Shown piece by piece: positions 21,085 through 27,271 of a stretch of 27,271 bases of DNA. The position numbers and the translations under genes are program-made. Positions within the stretch are counted from its first letter, which is position 1, and each line of letters opens with the position of its first letter. The DNA lies in assembly GCA_023426505.1 (NCBI GenBank), contig JAFAAP010000026.1, forward strand, positions 1 through 27,271, given 5' to 3'. The DNA comes from Pseudomonadota bacterium (GTDB lineage Bacteria; Pseudomonadota; Alphaproteobacteria; Rhizobiales; Beijerinckiaceae). A model generated the notes under the pieces. That model saw nothing but the letters and a program-made list of their open reading frames with translations. It had not been told where the DNA came from and searched no databases.

Positions 21085-21966
21085 ATGACCGCTTCATACC
21101 GCCCCGCTCTCGTGGAGGGACTGCAACCCCTTGCCGGTCGCTACGACCTCGTGCTCTGCGACGTCTGGGGCGTCCTCCACAACGGGATCAAGGCCTACGA
21201 GGCTGCGAGCGAGGCGCTCACGCGCTTCCGCGACGGGGGTGGACGCGTCGTCCTGGTCTCCAATGCGCCCCGGCCCGGGAGCGCGGTCGGAACCCAGCTC
21301 GACGGCTTCGGGGTGCCGCGGACGGCCTATGACGCCATCGTCACCTCGGGGGACCTGACCCGGCTCGCCATCGAGGAGCGCCTCGACAAGGTGGTTCACC
21401 ACATCGGACCTCCGCGCGACATGCCGATCTACCAGGGGCTCGACGTCCGCTTCGGGTCCATCGACGAGGCCGATTACGTGGTCTGCTCCGGCTTCGACGA
21501 CGACGAGCGGGAGACGGTGGAGGATTACCGGGCCCGGCTCGAGGCCATGCTGACGCGTCGGCTCTGGATGGTCTGCGCCAACCCCGACCTCGTGGTCGAG
21601 CGCGGCAACACCATCATTCCCTGCGCCGGCGCGATCGCCCAGGCCTACGAGGAGATGGGCGGCGACGTCTACTACGCGGGCAAGCCCTATGCGCCGATCT
21701 ACGAAAGGGCGGTTGCCGTCGCGTCGAAACTCAACGGGCGGGAGATCGCCAAGGCGCGGGTGCTCGCCATCGGCGATGCCATCCGGACCGACATCGCGGG
21801 TGCGGCCGGGTTCGGCATCGACTCCCTCCTCATCGCCCGCGGCATCCATGCGGAGGAACTGCGCGCCCATCAAGGGCCGCTGATCTCGCAGCACGTGCAG
21901 GACTGGGTCGACCTCCAACCCGTGAAGCCTCAGGCGATCACCGACGCCCTGTCCTGGGCCGCCTGA
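21085..21966 (+). CDS. HAD superfamily subclass IIA hydrolase-like protein (TIGR01459-type)
   Basis: A 293-residue cytosolic protein of the NagD/PNPase-like HAD-IIA group. Motif I is LVLCDVWGVLHNG with nucleophile position Asp26, motif II is LVSNAPRP (Ser/Asn), the C2-type cap lies in ~85-190 (CSGFDDDERETVEDY, MVCANPDLVVERG), GKPYAPIYE carries the motif III Lys, and IGDAIRTDIAGAAGFGID is motif IV. Motif I has Trp28 where catalytic HADs usually have the general acid/base Asp (DxD), so phosphatase activity may be weak or altered. The open frame extends upstream into the EAL gene; ATG 21085 fits the family N-terminus. It follows the EAL gene by 52 bases and precedes ribF by 61, so cotranscription is likely. 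The substrate is unknown. Confidence 0.9.
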   Translation: MTASYRPALVEGLQPLAGRYDLVLCDVWGVLHNGIKAYEAASEALTRFRDGGGRVVLVSNAPRPGSAVGTQLDGFGVPRTAYDAIVTSGDLTRLAIEERLDKVVHHIGPPRDMPIYQGLDVRFGSIDEADYVVCSGFDDDERETVEDYRARLEAMLTRRLWMVCANPDLVVERGNTIIPCAGAIAQAYEEMGGDVYYAGKPYAPIYERAVAVASKLNGREIAKARVLAIGDAIRTDIAGAAGFGIDSLLIARGIHAEELRAHQGPLISQHVQDWVDLQPVKPQAITDALSWAA

Positions 21967-22027
21967 GCGCTTGACCGGGAAGCCGGATTTCGACACGGTC
22001 GCGGCCCTCGAACCCACCCTTGAACCG

Positions 22028-22999
22028 ATGCCGCCCAGCAGTTCCTCCCGCCCACATTCATCCTCCTTCGTGGTCTGCCGCGACGGCGAGGCCGTGCCGG
22101 AGCGCCTGAACGGCGCCATGGCGGCCATCGGCAATTTCGACGGGGTGCATCGGGGTCACCAGCACCTGATCCGGTTGGCCATGGAGACCGGCAGGCCCAG
22201 CGCCGTCGTGACCTTCGAGCCGCATCCGCGCACCTTCTTCCAGCCGGACAAGCCGTTCTTCCGCCTCACGCCGGAGCCGGTGAAGCTCGCGATCCTGGAG
22301 CGGCTTGGCCTCGCAGGCGTGTTCCTCAGACGCTTCGACCGGGAACTCGCGTCCTTGAGCGCCGAGGCGTTCGTGGATCTGCTCCATCGCGAGCTCCGAG
22401 TCTCCGGAGTCGTGATCGGCCACGACTTCCATTTCGGCAGAGGCCGGGAAGGCAACCCGGCCCGGATGCAGGAGCTCTGCGCCGCGCGCGGCCTCGCATG
22501 CCTCGTGGCTCCAGCGGTGACCGAAGACACCGAACCGGTTTCGTCCAGCGCCGTGCGCAGCGCCCTCGAGGCCGGCGACGTCGCGCTCGCCAACCGCCTG
22601 CTCGGCTACCGCTGGTTCGTGCGCTCGCAGGTGCGCCATGGGGACAAGCGCGGGCGCGAGCTCGGCTACCCGACGGCGAACATGCGCCTGCCCGACGATT
22701 GCCGTCTCCGCCACGGCATCTATGCGGTCCGAGCGCGGGTCGACGATTCTGTCGTCGACGGCGTCGCCAGCTTCGGCCGCCGCCCGACCTTCGACAACGG
22801 CGCGCCGCTCCTCGAAGTGCATCTTTTCGACTTCTCGAGGGATCTCTACGGGCAGAGCCTCGACGTGGAGTTCATCGGTTGGCTTCGGGGTGAGCAGCGC
22901 TTCGACGGGATTGCGGCCCTGATCGAACAGATGGACCGCGACTCCATCGAGGCGAAACGCCTGCTCGCCGAGGATGAGATCCGCTCGATGATCACGTGA
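22028..22999 (+). CDS. ribF: Bifunctional riboflavin kinase / FAD synthetase RibF
   Basis: Phosphorylates riboflavin to FMN and adenylylates FMN to FAD. In the 323-residue form the N-terminal nucleotidyltransferase domain has the HIGH-like GNFDGVHRGHQ (35-45), VVTFEPHP, GHDFHFGRGREGN and the SSSAVRSAL loop. The C-terminal riboflavin kinase domain has the ATP/Mg loop GRELGYPTANMRLP, HGIYAVRARVD, GVASFGRRPTF with the TxF-like segment, and LEVHLFDFSRDLYGQ carrying the general-base Glu. Both halves look intact. The start is uncertain: ATG 22028 gives normal length, while an in-frame TTG at 21971 would add 19 residues with no family similarity; neither has a clear Shine-Dalgarno. It probably lies in one unit with the HAD gene. 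Confidence 0.95.
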   Translation: MPPSSSSRPHSSSFVVCRDGEAVPERLNGAMAAIGNFDGVHRGHQHLIRLAMETGRPSAVVTFEPHPRTFFQPDKPFFRLTPEPVKLAILERLGLAGVFLRRFDRELASLSAEAFVDLLHRELRVSGVVIGHDFHFGRGREGNPARMQELCAARGLACLVAPAVTEDTEPVSSSAVRSALEAGDVALANRLLGYRWFVRSQVRHGDKRGRELGYPTANMRLPDDCRLRHGIYAVRARVDDSVVDGVASFGRRPTFDNGAPLLEVHLFDFSRDLYGQSLDVEFIGWLRGEQRFDGIAALIEQMDRDSIEAKRLLAEDEIRSMIT

Positions 23000-23065
23000 G
23001 GAACCTCCGAGCGGCGCGATCGGGAAAAGACCGCGCCTCTCGGGCTGAAGCTGCAGGCTGCACTG

Positions 23066-23077
23066 TCCCTTAAGGGA
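23066..23077. promoter_or_regulatory. Perfect 12-bp palindrome upstream of the PAS-sensor gene
   Basis: TCCCTTAAGGGA is a perfect palindrome in the 152-base gap between ribF and the next gene, 75 bases before its ATG. It is a candidate operator; no promoter hexamers were recognised next to it. Confidence 0.35.
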
Positions 23078-23151
23078 TTTTCCTGAATTTACCTGCCTTC
23101 ACGCGCAGCCTAGCCTTCAGGCACAACCTGAAGTACGGCAGCGATCTCCCC

Positions 23152-24033
23152 ATGCAGACAGCGCGCGCAACGAAGGCGCCACGGCTCTCCGAGAGCGTGG
23201 CGGCGCCCATGCTCCTGACGCCGGGGCTGATGGACCGGGGGGCAATGCCGCTTGGCGAGGCCGAGCCGGACGCCATCGCAGCCCAGGACGTGAGGGCCAC
23301 CCTGCAGCGGCTGTTCCTGGAGGGACCCTTCCAGAGATCCCCGCAGCTTCGGGCCTTTCTCTCCTATGTGGTGGACGTCACGCTCGCCGGGCGGGGAAGC
23401 TTCCTCAAATCCTATACCATCGCCACCCAGGCCCTCGGCCGACCGGTCGATTTCGACCCGACGACCGATGCCATCGTCCGGGTCGAGGCCAAGCGCCTGC
23501 GACAGGTCCTGGCCGGCATCTACGCCGATCCGGCCTGCGACCTGCCGATCCGCATCGAGATTCCCGTGGGCCGGTATGAGCCTGTCTTTCGCGTCCCCTC
23601 GTCCGCGACGCCGGACAGAGTCGTATTCTCGCCCGATTGTCCCGTGGTCGGCGATCGCCCGAGATGCTCCCGGCCTGCGGTTCAGGGCGACGGAAAGCTG
23701 CGGGAGGCTTTGGCGGCGGCTCGTGTCGTGGCGTGGGAATTCGACCCGGCCACCGGCCTCGTCGTCCATTCCGATCACGCCCGCTCCCTCTTGGGTGTCG
23801 ACTCGGGGCCTGCTCCGGAATTCCAGGACCTGATCCACGCCGACGACCGGGAGCGGGTGATTGCGTGCTTCGGCGCCGCTCTCCGGGCCGGCGGTCCGTT
23901 CGAGCAGGCCTTTCGGATGCTGCGGCCGGACGGCCACCTCGTTCAGGTCCTTGCCCGAGGAGACGTCGTCCAACTCGATCCGGGCCAAGTTCTCCGGTTG
24001 GCCGGTCTCCTCATCGAGATGGGTCTCGCCTAG
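23152..24033 (+). CDS. Putative sensor/regulator: winged-helix-like N-terminal domain plus PAS domain
   Basis: A 293-residue soluble protein. Residues 1-40 are a disordered-looking leader. Residues ~44-147 match a domain often found at the N-terminus of bacterial adenylate-cyclase/TPR-type regulators: FQRSPQLRAFLSYVVDVTL, KSYTIATQALGRPVDFDP, DAIVRVEAKRLRQVLAGIY and the closing IPVGRYEPVF, probably a winged-helix-like DNA- or protein-binding module. Residues ~182-290 resemble a PAS_3-type PAS domain (VVAWEFDPATGLVVHS, LIHADDRERVIACFGAALRAGGPFEQAFRMLRPDG). There is no kinase, cyclase or TPR part, so the protein stops where an output domain would usually follow; it may act by DNA binding or by partner interaction. 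ATG 23152 is the first in frame. It lies upstream of a chemoreceptor on the same strand, with a palindromic AT-rich gap between them. No function is assigned. Confidence 0.75.
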   Translation: MQTARATKAPRLSESVAAPMLLTPGLMDRGAMPLGEAEPDAIAAQDVRATLQRLFLEGPFQRSPQLRAFLSYVVDVTLAGRGSFLKSYTIATQALGRPVDFDPTTDAIVRVEAKRLRQVLAGIYADPACDLPIRIEIPVGRYEPVFRVPSSATPDRVVFSPDCPVVGDRPRCSRPAVQGDGKLREALAAARVVAWEFDPATGLVVHSDHARSLLGVDSGPAPEFQDLIHADDRERVIACFGAALRAGGPFEQAFRMLRPDGHLVQVLARGDVVQLDPGQVLRLAGLLIEMGLA

Positions 24034-24093
24034 AGGAAAGTGCCCGCTTTCGATCTGTGATAAAGTAATTGCTAATATATAACCGGTCTCGCC

Positions 24094-24119
24094 TGACGCA
24101 GATCTTATGATCTGCGTCA
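24094..24119. promoter_or_regulatory. 26-bp perfect inverted repeat upstream of the chemoreceptor gene
   Basis: TGACGCAGATC / GATCTGCGTCA are perfect 11-bp complements around TTAT. It stands in an AT-rich gap, 11 bases before a predicted -35 box, with no T run on either strand. It looks more like an operator than a terminator, though a hairpin ending the upstream gene is possible. Confidence 0.5.
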
Positions 24120-24130
24120 AAGGTTTAATG

Positions 24131-24159
24131 TTGAACGATCAGATAGGGATATATCTAAC
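24131..24159 (+). promoter_or_regulatory. Predicted sigma-70 promoter of the chemoreceptor gene
   Basis: TTGAAC (24131-24136, 5 of 6), an exact 17-base spacer and TCTAAC (24154-24159, 4 of 6) are present. This implies a leader of about 125 bases before the ATG. Confidence 0.45.
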
Positions 24160-24293
24160 CGTTAAACAAGGTTGGTGGGGCATTTATTAGGGTCGGATTT
24201 ACTTCGGTCGCCACAGGGTATGCTTGCCTGAAAATCCGTCGCGTCAGGGGGCGCGCGCTTCCCGCGGCGTTGCGGGCGGGCCACCGAAAGACA

Positions 24294-25985
24294 ATGCGTT
24301 TTCTGAACAACCGAAACATCACCGTGAAGCTGGCGCTTCCCTTGGCGCTGGTCATCATCGTCACGGCCGGGCTCATCTTCATGGCCAATCACGGGCTCGG
24401 GACCATCGCGCGGGCGACGCAGCAGATCGTCGACGTCGAGGCGACCCGGCGGGGCACGGCGCTCAGCGCCAAGGCGAACGTGAACGAGGCGACGATTCAG
24501 GAAAAGAACATCATCCTGGAAACCCACAGCGCCGAGCTGGCGACGTTCGAGCAGCGCTACGCCGAGGCGAAACAGGCGGCGCTGAAGGATCTCGACAAGG
24601 TCATCTCCCTGGCCGGGACGCCGGAGCTGCGGCAAGCCGACGAGGCGCTGAAGCAGGCCGTCGAGACCTTTTTCACCACGATGGACAAGAGCGTCGTGCT
24701 TGCGATCAAGAACGACAAGGCCGCTGCCCTCGCGATTTCGAACGGGGAGGGTCGAAATCTGCGGGTGAAGGCCCGGCAAGCGCTGGACGAGCGCATCGGC
24801 GTGAATGTCCAGGCTCTTCAGAACGCCAAGGCGGATGCGGCCGTGCTTGCATCTTCGACCTCGACAGAATTGATCATCGTGTCCGCGTTGGGGCTGGCGG
24901 CGGCGGTCGGCCTCCTGGGCGCGATTGCCGTCTACGGCATCACCCGCCCGGTCGGCGCCATGACGGCCGCCATGGGCCGGCTCGCTGACGGGGATCTCGC
25001 CGTGGCAGTCACCGGGACGGACCGCAATGACGAGGTCGGCCGGCTCGCACGCTCGCTTCAGGTGTTCAAGGACAACGCCGTCGAAGCGCGCCGGCTCGCG
25101 GCGGAGCAGGAGGCCGCGAACGAGGCCAAGATGCGCCGGGTCCAGATGCTCGACCAGCTCACGAAGCAGTTCGAAGCCAACGTGTCGGCCATGAACCAGG
25201 GCCTCTCGGCCGCGGCGACCGAAATGGAGGCGACGGCCCAGAGCATGACGGCGATCGCCGACCAGACCAACGGTCAGACGATCCATGTGGCGTCGGCGGC
25301 CGCGCAGACCGCGGCCAATGTCCAGACGGTCGCGGCCGCCACGGAGGAACTCTCGATCTCGATCCGCGAGATCGCCGGTCAGGTGACGCAGTCCTCGCAT
25401 ATCGCCGAGCGGGCCGTGAACGACGCCAAGCGCACGGACGGGCTCGTTCAGGATCTCGCCGGGACGGCGGAGCGGATCGGCAATGTGGTGGCGCTGATCA
25501 ACAACATCGCGTCACAGACGAACCTTCTGGCGCTCAACGCCACCATCGAAGCGGCCAGAGCCGGCGAGGCCGGCAAGGACTTCGCGGTGGTCGCGACCGA
25601 GGTGAAGGAGCTCGCCAACCAGACGTCGAAGGCGACGGAGGAGATTTCGGCCCAGATCGGCTCGGTCCAGCAGGCGACCCGCGAGGCCGTGGGAGCGATC
25701 CAGGGGATTGCTCGCACGATCGCCGAGATGTCCCAGATCTCGGTGACCATCGCGGCCGCCATGGAGGAGCAGGGCGCGGCGACCGCCGAGATTGCCCGCA
25801 ACGTGCAGGAAGCCGCCCGCGGCACCGAACAGGTCACCGGAAATATCGGCGACGTCCGGCATGGCGCCGGCGAGACCGGGGCGGCGGCCGCCCAGGTGCT
25901 CTCGGCCGCCCGCGAGCTGGCGCGCCAATCCGAGAGCCTAGGCCACGAGGTCGACGGGTTCCTGGCCGGCGTCAAGGCCGCCTGA
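24294..25985 (+). CDS. Methyl-accepting chemotaxis protein
   Basis: A 563-residue transmembrane chemoreceptor. TM1 lies at ~10-30 (LALPLALVIIVTAGLIFMA), the periplasmic helical-bundle sensor (4HB-like) at ~31-190, TM2 at ~192-215, and a HAMP domain at ~216-270 (TRPVGAMTAAMGRLADGDL...RNDEVGRLARSLQVFKDNA). The cytoplasmic coiled-coil follows, with the highly conserved CheA/CheW hairpin NNIASQTNLLALNATIEAARAG and FAVVATEVKELANQT, which is intact. There is no NWETF-like pentapeptide tail for CheR/CheB docking; the protein ends GFLAGVKAA. Periplasmic residues give no ligand clue. ATG 24294 starts the family-like MRFLNNRNITVKLAL; a TTG at 24270 is the only longer option. No other che genes are in the window. 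Confidence 0.95.
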   Translation: MRFLNNRNITVKLALPLALVIIVTAGLIFMANHGLGTIARATQQIVDVEATRRGTALSAKANVNEATIQEKNIILETHSAELATFEQRYAEAKQAALKDLDKVISLAGTPELRQADEALKQAVETFFTTMDKSVVLAIKNDKAAALAISNGEGRNLRVKARQALDERIGVNVQALQNAKADAAVLASSTSTELIIVSALGLAAAVGLLGAIAVYGITRPVGAMTAAMGRLADGDLAVAVTGTDRNDEVGRLARSLQVFKDNAVEARRLAAEQEAANEAKMRRVQMLDQLTKQFEANVSAMNQGLSAAATEMEATAQSMTAIADQTNGQTIHVASAAAQTAANVQTVAAATEELSISIREIAGQVTQSSHIAERAVNDAKRTDGLVQDLAGTAERIGNVVALINNIASQTNLLALNATIEAARAGEAGKDFAVVATEVKELANQTSKATEEISAQIGSVQQATREAVGAIQGIARTIAEMSQISVTIAAAMEEQGAATAEIARNVQEAARGTEQVTGNIGDVRHGAGETGAAAAQVLSAARELARQSESLGHEVDGFLAGVKAA

Positions 25986-26000
25986 GGACCCTCGCCAAAG

Positions 26001-26034
26001 GGCCCGCTCGCGCCTTCGAGGCGATGGGCGGGCC
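26001..26034. terminator. Bidirectional terminator-like hairpin between chemoreceptor and DUF3095 gene
   Basis: An outer stem GGCCCGC/GCGGGCC (7 bp) and an inner stem CGCCT/AGGCG with a TCG loop form a two-part hairpin in the 57-base gap of convergent genes. T runs are short on both sides, so efficiency is uncertain. Confidence 0.6.
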
Positions 26035-26042
26035 TTGCCGTT

Positions 26043-27209
26043 TCAGGGCTTCAGCGCCCGCGCCGCCATGGTGTAGCCGCCCATGGCGCCGTCGACGAAA
26101 TGGATATGGTCGCTGCGCGTCGGGGAGGGCACGAAGCAGGTCATGAGAGCGGAGTCCTGGCGGTGCATCCCGTAACGGGCGATGCCGGTCTCCTGGGCCT
26201 CGGTCAACTCCCGCTCCAGCCGGTCTGCAAGGGCCGGGGTGCAGTCGAGCGTCATGCGAAGCCCGTCGTCGAACTTGCGGAAGTCGGTGTTCTCGACGAG
26301 CTGGTGCCGGTAGCGGACCGGGTCGAAGCCGCCGATGGAGTGGTTCTGGCGCAGGATTGCGAAGGACACGAGACGCTGTGCGGCCAGTCTTGCGGAGGCG
26401 AGGAGACCGGAACCGTAGGTGCCTCTCATGGCCTTCGCCTCGGTCGTGAAGCCGGTGAACGGGCTGCTGAGGCCTGGGCCTTCGCCGGGAACCGGGCGCC
26501 CGGCCTCGGTGCGGTTCTCGGCAAGGGACAGGATCCGGTCGACCAGCGCACCGAAGCGGGATGGATCTCCCTGGGGCTCGGGCACGACGATCAGCGACAG
26601 GATGAGGCCGCGCCGGGCCCTGATCTCGTCGAAGCGGCAGGACAGGCCGTTCAGGTCGGGCAGGATCCCGCGCTCGGCGGCGGGAATTGCGAATGCGCCC
26701 TCCTTCATCCGCCGCTCGGCATAAGCCATGCCGCCGCCTGCGAACATCGCATAGGTCACGTCCGGCGAGGCCCCGAAGCGGGCGAGGCGGACATCGTGCC
26801 CATCGGCGCGCACCTCGGAGACGGGGATAAGCGCGATGCGCATGTCGAATCCGAAGGAGTCACGGGCCCAGCCTGCGACGGCGGAAAGAGCTCCGCGGGC
26901 GAGGACCGCCTTGGACCGGGGGAGGGCGAAGCTGGCCCCGTCGCCGCCGAACACAAACGGGAAGTCGTTGCGGCCGAGTGCGTTGGCGACGGCCGCGATG
27001 ACGGAGGCGGCGGCGGTGTTCACCTCCTTGTAGCGCCCGGCCGTGATGGCGGCCGTCGAGCGCACGATATCGCTCAGGCCGAGAACCCAGTCGTCAGGCA
27101 GGGGCCGGTAGATCGCCGGATCGGTCAGCTGCGAGAACCGGTCGAAAACCGGCAACCCGGCATAGAAGCCGAGGCCGTCGCTCTCATCCGTTTGCGGGGC
27201 GTCCGCCAT
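26043..27209 (-). CDS. DUF3095 protein, class III nucleotide-cyclase-like
   Basis: A 388-residue cytosolic protein. The N-terminal part matches DUF3095: GFYAGLPVFDRFSQLTDPAIYRPLPDDW, then GLSDIVRSTAAI (44-55), GRYKEVNTAAASVI and FPFVFGGDGASFALP (83-97). The pattern DIxxST...GGDG resembles the two metal-binding Asp motifs of class III adenylate/guanylate cyclases (here Asp47 and Asp90, 43 apart, the normal spacing). The C-terminal half (~190-388) has no recognised domain and includes FRKFDDGLRMTLDC and a closing HFVDGAMGGYTMAA. Cyclase activity has not been shown for this family to my knowledge. ATG 27209 is chosen; the frame stays open to 27251 through Gly/Ala-rich codons, and the true start might lie beyond the window edge. 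It converges on the chemoreceptor. Confidence 0.86.
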   Translation of the reverse strand: MADAPQTDESDGLGFYAGLPVFDRFSQLTDPAIYRPLPDDWVLGLSDIVRSTAAITAGRYKEVNTAAASVIAAVANALGRNDFPFVFGGDGASFALPRSKAVLARGALSAVAGWARDSFGFDMRIALIPVSEVRADGHDVRLARFGASPDVTYAMFAGGGMAYAERRMKEGAFAIPAAERGILPDLNGLSCRFDEIRARRGLILSLIVVPEPQGDPSRFGALVDRILSLAENRTEAGRPVPGEGPGLSSPFTGFTTEAKAMRGTYGSGLLASARLAAQRLVSFAILRQNHSIGGFDPVRYRHQLVENTDFRKFDDGLRMTLDCTPALADRLERELTEAQETGIARYGMHRQDSALMTCFVPSPTRSDHIHFVDGAMGGYTMAARALKP

Positions 27210-27271
27210 GGGCTTGCTCGCCCCGGCCCGGGCGGCGCCGCCCCCGCCCACGCGCCCCCCCCGCGCAGCCG

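Noticed and set aside
24162..25400. 412-codon minus-strand frame opposite the chemoreceptor
   Set aside because: Antisense shadow; the plus frame contains the highly conserved chemoreceptor hairpin.
1..27271. Prophage, IS element, CRISPR array, toxin-antitoxin or restriction system
   Set aside because: No transposase, integrase, Cas, toxin or methylase motif and no regularly spaced direct repeats were seen on either strand.

Overview
The window is GC-rich (about two-thirds G+C by eye), densely coded bacterial chromosome. The gene set points to an alphaproteobacterium, most likely Hyphomicrobiales close to Microvirga/Methylobacterium. The main clues are a HisG-HisZ pair next to an unusual HisRS, a TipF-like degenerate EAL protein, MetNIQ, a beta-class GST and GGM-tailed GroEL. 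The genus is inference. I found no tRNA, rRNA, CRISPR, IS element or phage gene, and no gene-free stretch exceeds 300 bases. The window opens inside groEL and closes in a C-rich stretch just upstream of a DUF3095 gene.

Layout. 1-2050: the 3' part of groEL with a strong terminator, then a small secreted-type RTX protein preceded by palindromes. 2068-3732: an electrophile/oxidative-stress-like module of gst and doxX facing away from a MarR regulator, with operator-like palindromes around a TTGACA promoter. 3790-6437: an exported VOC protein, an aldo/keto reductase and a large flavodoxin-fold reductase with a cysteine cluster. 6483-10252: an iron-type solute-binding protein without its transporter, then metN-metI-metQ for methionine uptake. 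10519-12615: a fused permease-ATPase of the SbmA/BacA/YddA-like group. 12718-17601: a META-domain exported protein, then a minus-strand histidine cluster (hisS, a Lys/Ala-rich unknown protein, hisZ, hisG). 17789-19468: an omega-amino acid:pyruvate transaminase, a palindromic intergenic element and a small HMA metal-binding protein. 19665-22999: a TipF-like EAL protein, a HAD-IIA-type phosphatase-like protein and RibF. 23152-27209: a two-domain putative sensor (N-terminal winged-helix-like domain plus PAS), an AT-rich regulatory gap with a 26-bp palindrome, a chemoreceptor and a DUF3095 cyclase-like protein.

How genes fit together. hisS, hisZ and hisG link histidine biosynthesis to histidyl-tRNA charging; HisZ is itself a HisRS paralogue. 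metNIQ is a complete transporter with overlapping genes and its own terminator. doxX-gst-marR looks like a self-contained regulated detoxification unit. The right end is enriched in signalling proteins (TipF-like, PAS sensor, chemoreceptor, DUF3095), but only proximity connects them. I found no clear multi-gene system that is wholly undescribed. The best leads are the PAS sensor with its palindromic neighbourhood, the DUF3095 protein that keeps both class III cyclase metal Asp positions, the Lys/Ala-rich protein inside the his cluster, and the cysteine-cluster flavoprotein.
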